Positions 1-12,336 of a DNA stretch of 64,000 bases are shown one piece after another. Both the position numbers and the translations under genes were made by a program. A model generated the notes under the pieces. It was not told the origin of the DNA. It worked only from the letters and a program-made list of their open reading frames with translations, and did not search any database. Each line of letters begins with the position of its first letter. Within the stretch, counting starts at the first letter, position 1. Source of the DNA: Fratercula arctica (lineage: Eukaryota > Chordata > Aves > Charadriiformes > Alcidae); contig CANTUZ010000020.1 in the NCBI GenBank assembly GCA_947846985.1, forward strand, positions 5,119,459-5,183,458. The letters are read 5' to 3'.

Positions 1-875
1 GCAGCGAGGGAGGACGGTGCCGGGGGACTGATGCTGCGGCTGCCATGGGATGGATCCAGTGGGCAGGTACAAGCCCACGGTGCCCGTGTGTGTTAGCACC
101 AGCTGGAAAGCCCCGACTGCAGGGAACGGTGCTGGTGTGTGCTGGGAGCTTGCGCAGCAGCATCCCTGGGTGTGGGGGGGGCTCTAAGGCAGCGGCCGGG
201 GGCTCTGTGCTCTTCAGTCCCTCCGCAGAGGCTGCACCGAGGGGCTGTTGGCAGCAGCTCGGCTGCGGTGCTGTGATCGTTGGACTGGGAACCACGAGCT
301 CATCTCTTACGAGGTGCCGAGCAACCTCTGCGAATGGCTGGAGATGGGCAAAGAGGTCTCGGAGCAGCTTGCTCTTCCCTCGCAAAGAATTTCAGCCACA
401 GAAGGCCTCCCATCAGAACTGTTCTGCTCTCCGTAGGCAAAAGCTACGTTTTTATTATTGTTTTTCGGGCAGAAGTGGCCAGATGCTTGGAAACCAGAAT
501 GTTTTGGTTTTGGAGTGCTTCATGAGGTTTGTATTGTGCCTTCTGCTCCCCATCCTAGGTGAATGGTCCCCAGCCCGCCCAGCGCCCCGCAGGGACTGGC
601 AGGAGATGCATCAGCCGTGCTCTGGATCGGGAATCTTTGCTCTCAGTTTCCTTTTATTTTTTCCTCCCTACCAGCTCTCCTAACAACCCTCCGTCCCTCC
701 CGCAGTGGCTCCTTACCCCGTTCCCAGCCTCTGCCCTTGCTCTTGGAGGTTAATTCAGGCATATCTCGTGCAGATGCTGAGTGCGGCTTCCTAAAAGGCT
801 GTTGCGACTGGGGAACCGGACCGTGTTTTGTGTGAGGCTCATCATGCTTACCTGCCCCTCTCTGTTCCTCCCCAG
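1..875 (+). other. MFSD4A: Intronic sequence of MFSD4A, upstream part
   Basis: This stretch lies upstream of the first recognisable MFSD4A exon in the window. I looked for the segment that should precede the residues LPVP (end of transmembrane helix 6) and did not find it, so the earlier exons must lie left of the window. The open frames here are GC-rich, overlap on both strands and resemble no MFS exon. The stretch ends in a pyrimidine-rich tract and the acceptor AG at 874-875. Confidence 0.6.
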
Positions 876-3800
876 CTGCCGGTCCCCATCGCGGTGTTTT
901 TCTTGCTCTACAAGGAGCGGATGGTGCCGTGCTTCAACAGCAGCAGCCACCCGCTGCTGTCGGCTGATGAGCTGGCCATGGAGACGCGGCCCACGGAGAA
1001 GGACGATCTCTCCACCGCTGTGCAGAGACCCCAGGCGGCAGGAGGTGAGCTGGGGGCACCTCTCTTACGGGTTTGGGGGAATGAGGGGGTGAGCAGGGGG
1101 AGAAAAAGCCATATTTCTCAGTGTCTCTGAGTTTAACAAGCGAGAGTCATCACTATTGTTTAAAGAGGAAACTTTCCAAAATGTACACGTGAATGTAATC
1201 CAGAAGTACCCAAACAATCCAAATGTAATTTGGTGCCCAATTGCCCTCAAATTAGATGGGACTGTAACCCCTGAACAGACATTAATATCCTGCTGTTGGG
1301 ACTCCAGGCTGCTTTCTTCCAAGCTGCCCTAAAACTAAACCCGGGCTCCCAAGTCCTTTAAGCACACGTGAAAGTTGTGTCCCTTCGTTTCCTTCTGGTT
1401 TTCGGTCAGGTTTTGAGCTGGCTCCGCTGACTGTTCAGTTTAAAAGCGGTCACCGTGCTGCAGAGCGCTGGTTTTTATAAATCTGAAAGGAATAAGGCCA
1501 GCGCCCTTGTTTGAGGGGAGAAGTTAAACTCCAGCAATAGTTTGCTCTTCAACTTGTGACTACACCCTGTCCTGGGGACAATAGAGATATTGTTCTTTGC
1601 TACCCAAGAGAAACATATCAGAGTAAATCCTTCAGCTAAATAGTGAATCTCAGAAGTAATTATATTTTAGGATTATCAGAGGAGCTTTTAGTGTTATTAC
1701 AGAAGAGGTGGCTTTACCTGAACGATAAAAGGAGATTCTAGGGAATACTTGAAGGTGGAGGCAGTTAGAGACGTGGTGAGGTGCTGCAGAGAAGGATCAC
1801 GGGTGTCCCTAACAGAGTGGGTTCTCTGGTGTCTGATAGGGTTGTGCTCATCCGACAGCATTCCCCTTAGCCGAGACACTGATGGTTTCTTTCCTCAACC
1901 CCGCTGCCCATTTTCATACAACCCCCATTGGAGCTTCGTGTTCTTCAGATCTCCATCTTCCTCTTAAATGCAGTTGAGATTAATCCTTAGAAGCAGGACG
2001 GCTGGATGCCGACTGCTGTGATCTTTGACAGCTATGTCTGTGCTGGCAAAATCCTCCTTCCCCATAGAAGCAGTGAGAATTTCATCCTCGCTGTGCGGGA
2101 GCAACTGTCTCCCCTGCGCAGGACTCCAGGTGCCGTCACCGTAAAACCAGCCCTTTGCACGTCCCCGAGTGGTGCGATCAAGCCTGAGGAGGGGAGAGTC
2201 AGGAATTCCTGGGGTCCCGACCTCCGGCTTTGGCAGGCTGTGTCTCTTCAGAGGAGGCAACACTAGCTGTGTGTTTATCACTCTCTTCCCCAAAGTTGGC
2301 TTGTTTGGTTAAATAAAAATATGAGCTGTCCTGGGCCGGACTCTCCGGTGTGGCGGTACCTGGGACGAGGGGCTCTGAGCTACGGTCAAATGGGCTTATT
2401 TCTAGGGATTTTAAGAGCAGGGCCAGCAATGTGTTGCTCCTAAATGGGAAGAGGAGCACAAGCAGCTCCAGTAAGAGAAGTAGGAAGCATCCCGGGGAGC
2501 TGGGATCCCATAAGCGTATCCATCTTCCTTCTGAAATTTTAGAGGTAGGTATAGAAAGAGGTGGTGCCAGCAGAGGTTAGCAGTGCTCCGCATTGTTCAC
2601 CGTCCTCTATGAATCTCTGTCGTGCAGCTGAGCACAAAACGAGTCCCCATGGCGGGCTGGCAACCACCCAGCCCCAGGGGGACGTTCCAGCTAAGTTTGC
2701 TTTGCATTGTTTTTCACCAGGTCATGATGACTTATTTAGCTGCTGCCAAAGCAAAAACTTCAGAGGGGCTTCTTACACCTACTTCGCAGTCCACATCACT
2801 GGGGCTCTTGTTCTCTTCATGACTGATGGGATTGTGGTGAGTTCAGCTGATGGAGGGATCTTGTCTGAGCAAAGCTACATGGCTTTCTTCCTTCCAAAAA
2901 TCACTTGTAACAGCCCAAACCCAGCACGTGTCCTCTGCCCGCAGTGGGCTGGACCTGAGGGTCTGCCGGTGCAGCAGTCCGCTTCCCGAAGGAGCTCATT
3001 CCAAGCTAATCGCAGTCAGGCTGAGATGGGTCCCGCTTCTTGGGAGGGTTTTGTGGCTTCTCCTAGGCTCTGTGGTGTTGCAGCTAGCCTTGTACCAACC
3101 TAGCCAGTTCAGAGCTGGAGCTGTGACGTTGACTCCTTGTACGCAGTGGAGGTCTCTTCTCACTTCAGCCAAGAGGCAAGAACAGCTTCATTTTATTTCG
3201 TAACAAATTGTGGCTCTTTGATGGGTCTCCTGAGACCTCAGAATCCAGAGACGAGCGCACGCAGGGATGGTCCTCTCTGTAGTGGCCTGGCAGCGTGTCC
3301 CTGGCCAGGGCAGTCACACCGGGTGCCCCGTGTGTAGCACTTCTGCCCGGGCGAGGAAGGCTCGCTCGTGGCTGGCAAGTTGCTGTTCTCTTTCTTTCAA
3401 CAGTTTTGTCTCAGTCCCGGCCTGGTAAAATACTGCTGGGTCTTACCAAGATGTTAAATAGGGTCTCAAAAGATGAGCGGGGTTACGCTAAGCAGCTCTC
3501 AGATATGGGAACTTTCCAGGGCCTCCATCTTCAAGGACTATCAACTCCAGGTTCTTAATGTGACACATTTTGAGAGTTTGCAATTTCAAAAGGACAAGCC
3601 AGTCCCTAGGGAAGAGAGCATCTCCGTAGATAAGAGGTTAGCATGCATTTCACCTGGTAATGCTGTTAAGTCTTGCCCTTTTAGGAGAGCTTAAGTCCCA
3701 TGTTCTGCTGGGGGGAGCCTGTCTCCAGCTGCAAACCCTCGGGAACAAGGTTCGTTGAGATCGGGTAGCAAATAGGTGGGCTCTGCAGCACTATCACAAT

Positions 3801-6800
3801 ATTGTGAATAATTGGGGGACAGGCTGAAGTTAAAGTTGCAAAGCCCGTAAAGTCCTCGCGTCAGCGTGACGTGCTGTTTGGTTTTCCCCGCAGGGCGAGT
3901 ACTCGGGCTTCGTTTACAGCTACGCGGTGGAAGAGCCTCTCTCTGTGGGACACAAAGTGGCCGGGTACCTGCCCAGCCTCTTCTGGGCGTTCATCACGCT
4001 GGGCAGGCTCATCTCCATCCCCGTCTCCTACCGCATGAAGCCGGCAACGATGGTCTTCATCAACGTGGTAAGGCTGGTTTTTACTAGGTTTTTCTCCAAG
4101 ATGCTGCCTGGCTTTGGTTTTCATCCAGCGACTCTCGGGCCATTCCTAGGGTACAGCTTGATTGCGCCGCTTTCCCGAGCTCGCACCTCGGCTAATCTCA
4201 GGTTGGGTTTGTGGAAGCACCTAGTAAAGCGTCTGCCAACTTTCTTTACTTTGCACGCTGTTTTCTCTGGCATCTACAGGGAAATTAGCGCTAAGCCATG
4301 GGAAAGGGAAGGCAGATGGCTCAGTAAAGCCTCTACTTAGGCTGCAGCGTCTGTCAAAGAAACCAATGTGACATGAGGTTGCCTAAATTAATAAAACACA
4401 CTCGCTTGAGGAACGGGGAAGGAATTGTTTAAGGATATGGACAAAAAATAAATGTAAGGGATGTGGCAGACAACAGGGAGGGAGCTGTTCCCATTCACAC
4501 TCCTTACAAAAAAAAGAAAAGAAACAAGTGAGAAGACAGTTAATTTACAATTTATTTAAACCAGAAGTTATTTTGGTAGCAAGTTTCACAGTTAATAGTG
4601 CAAGGCCAAGAAGATATAAGAGGGTGGTGAGAGAACAGGAGAGACAGTTCTCATGGGGACGTTTTGAAGGTTTGGGCCGATGGCTTTGCAGACAGGAGGC
4701 AGGGGAGGCAGCGGCTCAGCACCTTCCTGCTGGTCGCTTTAAATACTGAGCTTAGGTACCAACAGATACGGCCAAATGAGACGCGATTGTTTTAAAAATG
4801 GGTGCAATCTCCTGCTTCAGCACATAGTCACTACTTATGAGGGAGCAGGGAGGCTCAGCTCAGATCTGTGGCAGCTCTCTGATGCGACAGCCCCATCCAG
4901 CTCCTTGATGCGTGCGGCCGGCTCCATCACTTGTCCCAGCTGCGCGATTGCTCCTTTAAACCTGAGGACAGGACTGCGTTAGCTGCTGCCGGTACTTCGG
5001 AGAGAAGAGGGAATAGCCTCCAGCTTTGAATGGAAGCCTTCTCGCTGGCCCTTAAAGGCAGCGGCAGTAGTAGCAGCCAAGGACAAAAAGTCACTGGAGT
5101 GACACTGAACCCTTCGCGCGATGCCTGCGCGCTGGTACTGCTGGATGCAGTACGATGACCAGCGCCGGGAGTCATTTCAGCCTTACAGCAAACTGCAGTT
5201 TCGAATTCCATTTCTTCAGAATCCAAATTGCTCTTGTGTACGTGTGCACACCCATAGTCAGGGCCCAAACGATTAAGAAAAAAAAATTACTGGAGTTGGC
5301 ATTGCGGAGCTCCCTCTGCTGACTCCGTGCCGTGGCGTAACTTAGTGCTGCTGGATGCTGTTGCTGGGACTCGTTCGTTTACGTGTAGTTGGCTCTTTGG
5401 CTTTGCTGCCGTGACTGGTTTCTGAGCAGTTACTGAGAGTGAGTTAACTCTTTAACCTGCCGAGTAAGACGTATTAGTGATCGAGACATAAATATTCTGG
5501 AAGTAGCAGTATTTAAAGCTGCAGAGGAAAAGTGTTTTTTCATATGTGATCTTAAGTCTCTACATAATGAAGATGAGAGTTAAGTACTAAGATACGTTAT
5601 AAAGTCCTGTTATAAAAAATAAAGGTAAATGGATTTTTTTTTTTTTTTAATATAAAGGTAAATGGATTTTATTTGGCTAGTTACTTCACTTTTTCAGAGA
5701 TTGTGATCTTTTTTGCAGTATACTTTCTTCTCCAGACTATTCTCGACAAAAAGTAAAATAAAATAGAACCTATTGCAACTCGGCGTTTCCCTTCCTACTG
5801 ACTGTGTGTGTTGTCCACAGGTTGGAGTCCTGATAACCTTCCTCCTGCTCCTGATTTTCTCCTACAGCGTTGTCTTCTTGTTCGTGGGGACGGCGTCCCT
5901 GGGGCTGTTCCTCAGCAGCACTTTCCCCAGCATGCTCGCCTACACCGAGGACATCCTGCAGTACCGAGGTGAGCGGGGGTCTGAAAGCAGGTGGGTTTTC
6001 CAGAACCAGAGCTCAGATACCATCACACCCAGCACCTCCTTCCCTCTTCAGGGACGTCTAGGCGGCCTGGAAGAAAGATCTGCTTTTGAATACCATGTTT
6101 ATTCAAGCTTATAGTCAGAAAGTCAGTCTGCGCAAATCCTGGCGTTGGTGTACTAATAACTTCTTCAGGCAGGGATCCAGCCCCGTTCTTCATTTCCTGC
6201 AGCTTTAGGGCTTTCGGGGACTGACAAGAACGTCTGCTTTAGAAGCTTACAGGCAGCTAGTTTTGAAAACATCATCCAGCTTATCAGTGAACCGAAACTC
6301 CTAGAGTTTGGCCAGCTCTTACAGGAGGTCTCTGCCAACCTCCGTCTCTGGGGCAGTGACACAGAAGAACGACGATCTTTCCAGCAAGAGGCAACATCAC
6401 CTCTGCCACGAGAGACGAGTGACAGAACAGGAGATGGTTATTTGGCTTAAACTTCGGCCTTTGTGCACTGCCGCAGGCTAGGAGAGGCATTCCCATCGCT
6501 AGATGGGAACATACGTTAAGTATTTGTACGTCTTGGATGGAGAGATCCATGGAAGAGCAGTCTGCAGAAGCTCAGGCTGATCCTGCTGGCTCTTTCACCT
6601 CTTCCCTGCCAACACCACTTGTGCTGTTTCTTTGCAGGCTGTGCCACAACCGTGTTAGTGACCGGAGCTGGAATTGGAGAGATGGTACTTCAGTTACTGG
6701 TGGGATCGGTAAGTGTAGACAAGGAATGCTAAAACCTGACTGGAGCTCTTAAGTACAAACCTTACTCCTGGTTCTGGAGAGCTGCTGGGGAAAAGCACTG

Positions 6801-7888
6801 CGTTACCCTGCAGCTATCAAACAGTAAAGCCCTTGCTGAATGCTAATGAGGTATTTGAGTGCCATCATGACATATCTGCTCCCTTTTCTTTTTCCCCTCC
6901 CACTGCAGATTATACATGACCGGGGCAGCTACAGTTTCCTGGTCTGTGGGATGATCTTTGGAGGCTTGGCCTTTACCTTCTACGCTTTCCTCCTGTTTTT
7001 CCACAGGATGTACCCCAAGCCCGCGGCAGGTAAGACAGCCCCAGCGCTCAGCTTTATAATGGAAGGAAGAGTGGCATATGCATCAGTTCATAACCAGGGT
7101 GCAGCACTTCAGCAAAATGCAAGGAAATGTTTATTTTACTGCTGCTTCCTCTCCCCTCTTCCTGCTTTGACTTGCCCACAAAGCCCTGGCAGCCACAGCT
7201 CAGGGTTTGCTTGCTTTTTCTGTTGGAGAAGCAAGGGAAAAAGTAGGAACGGTCCATGGGTCGGAGAGGAGCTGTAAAGCACGTAGAAGGCAAGCTGCGA
7301 CCGCACGGCAGAAATAGCGGGAGCGAGTCTTCCCAGTACAAGCTTCCCTGGAAGTGTTCCAGGGAACAAGGGGGTCTGCCCTCCTAAGGCAGCTGTCGGG
7401 CTCTTGAGAAAAGCCTTGCCGATAAAGGATTTCTCTTAGCTATTGCCTCAGTTTGCATCCGCTATCTGCTTTTATAAGCACCTTTGGTAAAGGAGTGCTG
7501 CGTGACCAGCCGAAAAATTGTGTCCAGGTTACTGGAAATGGAGACCTTTCTTCCGTGACCAGCCAAGTGAACAAGCTGGTGTGGTGGGTGATAGGAGAGC
7601 AACGTCCGTGTTTGGGAGAGCTCATGCACGTTCCCTTAAAGCTCAACAGAATTGGTATCTTCAGATGGAAATGGTCAAGGCCAGGTTGGACGGGGCTTGG
7701 AGCAGCCTGGGCTGGTGGGAGGTGTCCCTGCCCAGGGCAGGGGGTGGCACTGGGTGATCTTCAAGGTCCCTTCCAACTCAAACCATGCTGTGATTCTATA
7801 AGTATCTAATATTGATTTCGCAGATCTGGACGATGCCTCACCTGACAAACCAGCAATAACGGATGACACTGGACAGTATCAGCGCTAA
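876..7888 (+). CDS. MFSD4A: MFSD4A, major facilitator transporter, C-terminal half (7 exons, 5'-partial)
   Basis: Exons are 876-1044, 2721-2836, 3894-4067, 5821-5968, 6638-6708, 6909-7029 and 7824-7888. Together they give 864 nt in one frame, encoding 287 residues and a TAA stop. Every junction is GT-AG and the reading frame continues across each one. The product is an orphan MFS membrane transporter related to the MFSD4B/NaGLT1 sugar carriers; its substrate is not firmly known. Visible parts are the end of helix 6 (LPVPIAVFFLLY), a long acidic cytoplasmic loop (exons 1-2) and helices 7-12. An MFS loop motif, LGRLISIPVSYRMKP, sits in exon 3, and GTASLGLFLSSTFPSMLAY lies in helix 10. The tail ends TDDTGQYQR. 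The sequence matches my recollection of human MFSD4A over most of its length, and the convergent ELK4 neighbour agrees. The N-terminal half is off the window. A CR1 insertion ends 23 nt before the last coding exon. Confidence 0.95.
5619..5670 (+). repeat. 19-bp perfect direct duplication around a poly-T run (MFSD4A intron)
   Basis: ATAAAGGTAAATGGATTTT occurs at 5619-5637 and again at 5652-5670, separated by a T-rich run. It could be replication slippage or a target-site duplication left by a minimal retroposed tail. It lies about 150 bp before the exon at 5821. Confidence 0.7.
7675..7800 (+). mobile_element. CR1 LINE 3' fragment in the last coding intron of MFSD4A
   Basis: The segment shows the typical CR1 tail order: a GGTTGGACGGGGCTTGG-like block, TGTCCCTGCCCAGGGCAGGG, a GTGATCTTCAAGGTCCCTTC block, and a terminal TGTGATTCTATA. 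It is 5'-truncated, as is usual for CR1. Its end lies 23 nt upstream of the acceptor of the final MFSD4A coding exon. Confidence 0.85.
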
Positions 7889-8965
7889 AGAAGCGGCCAA
7901 GCCCTGAACGAGCAATAAAGCACCACACAGTTAAGCATTACTAGTAAGGATGATTTCACACTTAATGGCTGAATCATGCAAGTTTTCTGCAATCAAAAGC
8001 ACATTAGATTGGGTAAGTCAGAATCGAGAAAACGTCCTAGAACACCGCATCAAGCTAAGCGCAGGTTGCCCGTGTCACAGCTACCAAAAGGATGGTGTGT
8101 CTGTGAGGCCATGTCTGAAAGGCTGCGGTAAATGGCAGCGATGATGGGGGACAGTTACTCCTGCAAATGAACTTTCTTACCGATTAAGGATGGAGAGGGG
8201 AAGGAAAAGGTTCTCTCCGTTCAGTATATAAGACTGAGTATCTCCTGGCTTAGTCATTGAACTTTAAGAGTTTTCTTTTGGCCTGTAATGTACAGAAACC
8301 CCGACAATTTACAGCACAATACTGGATTTGAATTCATTTCTGTGCAACAGCCACTCGACTATATGTCACCTCCACGTATACTTCCAAAGGGGAAAAACGA
8401 CACACTTGGTCGAACCCACCAGGCGCACAGTGGTAGCGGGACCTATCGCTATTTGCACAGTCGATGCTTGTATAGTACACAGCGTAGACACGGTCACTAA
8501 GAGGGTGTCTTATTCAGCATGCTAGGCCTTCTTGATTATTAAAATCATTAGCTTTTTTCTTTTTTTTTTTTTTTTTTTTAAAGTCAAGAATGAGTTGTGA
8601 CGGTTTGTTTTGCTCTAAGTCACTAGTTTCAGCTGCTCCAGTTGCGGTGTCTTTTAGGGTGGTTTTTATGCCTAGCTTCCAGTTGAAGCTTGAACAGAGG
8701 TATTTGGGAGCCAGCCTCCAGCTGCTTAATCTGTGCAATACTTATTATACCAGGTGCCTTCCGTAAGGTACTCTCATCCCCCACGCATGACCTAGTGCAA
8801 GCTACGAAGAAGGGACCGGCTTTAGAAGAGCGTAAAGCTACGCACATCTATTTCTTCAGTGAGTGATGGGCCACGTCCTTTTTGCTTTAACTGCTGTATG
8901 TGGATGTACATATGTACCTGTGTATATAAAGCAGCGTTTAATTAAAGGTGATTGATTGCTACATT
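7889..8965 (+). other. MFSD4A: MFSD4A 3' UTR with two candidate polyadenylation signals
   Basis: After the TAA at 7886-7888 there is a very close AATAAA at 7914-7919 and a distal ATTAAA at 8941-8946. The transcript therefore may end either within about 50 nt of the stop or after about 1.07 kb. The region has no convincing ORF and contains a poly-T run near 8556-8580. The 3' boundary is inferred. Confidence 0.6.
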
Positions 8966-9069
8966 CTCAGCGTGACTGGACTCGGGTAACTTAAGCTGAA
9001 TCTAACAGCTGTTTAACTTAAAGTGGTTGTAGCATTTCTGTTTTTCTGAGTGAGGTGTTGAAGAGGGGG

Positions 9070-9178
9070 AGACCCAGTGCTGAGAGATACGGTTCAGCGA
9101 CGGTTTTTGTCAGAGTGGGGTTGATGGTGGGACTCGATGGTGGGAAAGGTCCCTTCCACCCTAGGCAATTCTATGATC
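9070..9178 (+). mobile_element. CR1 LINE 3' fragment between MFSD4A and ELK4
   Basis: The order GAGATACGGTTCAGCGACGG, TTTTGTCAGAGT, GGACTCGATGG, GGTCCCTTCCACC, CAATTCTATGATC is the CR1 3' tail. It is diverged and 5'-truncated. It sits in the convergent intergenic gap (8966-10160), which otherwise holds only the microsatellite. Confidence 0.85.
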
Positions 9179-9767
9179 TTACCTTCCATAAAGTATCTTC
9201 ACAGGCTCCCAGGGGTATTTCTGTAGAAAATCTCTCAGAAGAGTAGACTTATTGACTTGGCTTTGTATACCTAAAGGTGAGCGCACACGAGGCCAGTGCA
9301 GGAAGGAGGTAAATGCAGCTGGATTCTGGGCTCAGCTCCTCCATGGCCTTCGGGAGCCCTCCTGCCGCGCAGCCGGGGCACTCGCTGCTGTAATTCTTCT
9401 CCAGCACCACAGGATGCCACTGTTACTCTCCTTGGCTACCCAGAATCAAGTGTGCACTGCAAAAACCCATCTGCAGCAAAAAAAAACCCCAAAAACCCAC
9501 CCCAATCTGTCATTACTGGGGCCCCTCCCACCATGACAGCATTCTCTCCAGCCCTGGGCGGAGGAAATGAGCGTGAAACAATACAATGAGGGAGTTTGTT
9601 TTGAAAGAAATCTACTCCGATTACGTACACGTCACACCAGGGACTGTCAGCTATTAAAAAAAAAAAAAGCACCTTGCAGATAATACGTAGCTAAACCCTA
9701 GTGCCAGAATGTTTCTTTTGTTAAGAGCGTACTTGACAATTCAAACCCCCGCTTTGCTACCAGCACT

Positions 9768-9871
9768 ATATCTATCTATCTATCTATCTATCATCTATCT
9801 ATCTATCTATCTATATCTGTCTATCTATCTATCTATCTATATCTGTCTATCTATCTATCTATCTATCTATA

Positions 9872-9907
<36 letters not shown>

Positions 9908-9909
9908 TA
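9768..9909 (+). repeat. ATCT/GTCT tetranucleotide microsatellite
   Basis: About 140 bp of TATC units are interrupted by short GTCT blocks, including three to four consecutive TGTC units near 9873-9890. It lies between the convergent 3' ends of MFSD4A and ELK4. Confidence 0.97.
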
Positions 9910-10179
9910 AAGTGGAGCTACTCACCCCAAAGGGAGTTTTCACCCGAGAATAATACCTGATTTGGCAAAAGGGACTGCGCAGCGCTACAAAACGAGCGAC
10001 AGTAATTCCACCTCTGTCTCCGTTGCAGCGAGATGCGAAGGAGCCCCGTGCTGGGAAGAGCCGGGGCTGGCGCCCTCCCCGGCTCGCAGGGCCGGCTGCC
10101 CCGCGGTGCCACTTTCCATTTCCTCTGCTGTAAAAAAGGGAAAAAGCAGCCAAAAGAGCAGAAAGTTTTGTTAAAAATA

Positions 10180-10185
10180 TTTATT
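10180..10185 (-). terminator. ELK4: Distal ELK4 polyadenylation signal AATAAA
   Basis: AATAAA reads on the minus strand within AAATAAATATTTT, with T-rich downstream sequence at 10130-10165. It is the last strong signal before the MFSD4A 3' end, leaving about 1.2 kb between the two convergent cleavage sites. Confidence 0.55.
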
Positions 10186-11049
10186 TAAAAAAATACAATT
10201 GTTTTGCATGTCTGGTTGCACATAACTATTAACATATGATTGACTTGAATAATTTGCTACAATGCTTTTTTTTTTTTTTAAAGCCAGCTTGCATTATACA
10301 AAGCAAATCCCTCTGTCAGTTCTTACATAAAATAGTTTTCTTTAACTATTCCCACCCCATTTTTTTAAAAAAGATTGCAATACATTGATTTTATTTATAT
10401 TTATTTTTTTTTTTTGCACAAAAATTGAAGCAATAGAAAAAGTCACCTGATTTCTCAGGAAAGACCTTCATTATGGTTGAATAAGAACTGCCAACGCGCC
10501 ACTCTAAAAGCAGCATTCGTTACGTTGAAGCGTCATTGCAGTGCACTTCCTCCAAAGTGTAAAAGTTTTGCATCTTAGAACTTTGCCTCTAAATTGTATT
10601 CAAACCTGAAATGTGCTCAAATAACTGCATATCTGCTATAATCAAGTTGATCAGAATTTTTTTTTTACCCCAATATGATCTCAACACGCTGAAGGTCTTC
10701 CTAATATGTTCTCTTGGAAGGTTAAATAAAAGCAAATTTAGTAACACTGAACAATTACTGAAAACTTTGGCTATTTATGTACTTGCATTACATACCAGCA
10801 TTTTTTATTTTTATTTTTTTTTTTTAAAACACAATGGCATTAAGATACTCTTATTATAAGGTATTACTTTCAGAAAAAGTTAGACTGAGAAGCTATTCTC
10901 TCCCAGGCAAGTCTACCCAACTGTAACGAGAGCACCAAAGCGGTGTAAGATTACAGTTGTCTCTAAAAGACCGTGTCTAGAAAAAGTCTCCAGTTTAGGA
11001 AGTCGAGACACTCACTACAACAGAACTTGCTTTGTCTCTTGACTCAGTA

Positions 11050-11089
11050 CTATATATATATGGTGTGTGTGTGTATATATATATATATA
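11050..11089 (+). repeat. (TA)n(GT)n(TA)n simple repeat in the ELK4 3' UTR
   Basis: TATATATATA, then GTGTGTGTGTGTG, then ATATATATATAT. On the minus-strand transcript this is a UA-AC-UA run that could pair with itself. Confidence 0.9.
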
Positions 11090-12259
11090 AAAAAAATGCA
11101 ATTCTGTTCTGGAAAGAATAACTGAAAACGTTCTCTCTGCTGCTTTCAATGTAGTTTTTACCTCTAATGGTTCTACTCAAATTTCCGGGAAGTAAAAGAG
11201 AATCCATTCCCGAGTGAAAGAGGAAGCTGAGGGGCAGCGCTGCCTCCCCGGGGGGAGCTGCTGCAGCGTAACCCCCACCCCAGCCCTCACCTCCCCCCTT
11301 TGCAGAGAGCCCAGCTTAACCTAAAGAAAATTCAATTGAGGAGTAAACACTTAAAGGCATCAGAAAGTCACTTTCCAAAACAGACGTGCACTTCCGAAAT
11401 AAACAGGACAACAACTGGCACACGCTGCCACAGCTCATGAGGGTGCTTAAGTTCTCTAAAATTTAATTTTACCCTTCCCTGCGCTGCCTCCGGCAGAGCC
11501 CAGCGCTCAGGCGCTGCCAGCAGCCCAGCCGCAGTGAAGCCAAGGGATTTATTCTGATTTACAGGCTTCTGGCACACGATCCGCATCTGCCATCAGCTCG
11601 CTCAAGGATTCTCAGAATTCCCAAGACAAAGTCTCACGCTGGTTAACGATCCCTATTCAGAGTCATTTCAGCCCCAGATTAATTCCAGCTGTCCTAATAT
11701 ACATTAGGAGGAGACGACCACTATCCTTGCCCTATACATTGCTAGAATTTCCCCATTTATTCACCTCTATTATTAAGAATATACTTCTCAGCTATAAAAA
11801 CAGAGGGGGGGGAGATAAGCATTAAATGTGCTACTGTACTTATCACAAACACTGTGACGTACGTAAGGCCATCTGGTAACACTGCAACAGAATACAAACA
11901 AGATTTTCAAAAGGGAGTTTTTAGAATACAACCTTTTTTTTGTTTGTTTTTTTTTTTTTAGAACTGCAATGAATAATCTCAACCCTGTTCACAGAGAATT
12001 AATGTTAAAACCAGTACATCATATATATAAAACTCTGTGCAACTGAACAACAGCAGAACAAAAAAAAAAAAAAAAAAAAGTCAACACAATTCTATAAAGC
12101 AGTTTCAAAGCCTGGAGATTTAAGACATGCTAGCCACAAAAACCCACAACACATCTCAAGGAGCCTAGAGCAAACCCAGGTATTGATTGTAACCCCCCCC
12201 AGCACACAGCACACCCTAGGAACCACGCAGAGGCCGTCCTCAAAGCCTTCCTGTGCTCC

Positions 12260-12336
12260 AAAAAAAAAAAAAAAAAAAAAAAAGAAGAAGAAAAAAAAAA
12301 AAAGAAAAAAAGAACCTCAAACAAAAAAAATATATA
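12260..12336 (+). repeat. A-rich tract in the ELK4 3' UTR (poly-U in the transcript)
   Basis: A run of about 24 A, then AAGAAGAAA and further A-runs ending in AAATATATAT. Transcribed from the minus strand it is a long U-rich tract. The flanking open frames, Lys-rich on one strand and Phe-rich on the other, are artefacts of this tract. Confidence 0.9.

Noticed and set aside
45..683. 212-aa open frame at the left end
   Set aside because: GC-rich, overlaps other frames, has no MFS or other family similarity, and lies in what should be an MFSD4A intron.
9709..9960. Ser/Ile/Tyr/Leu repeat protein frame
   Set aside because: It is the translation of the ATCT microsatellite.
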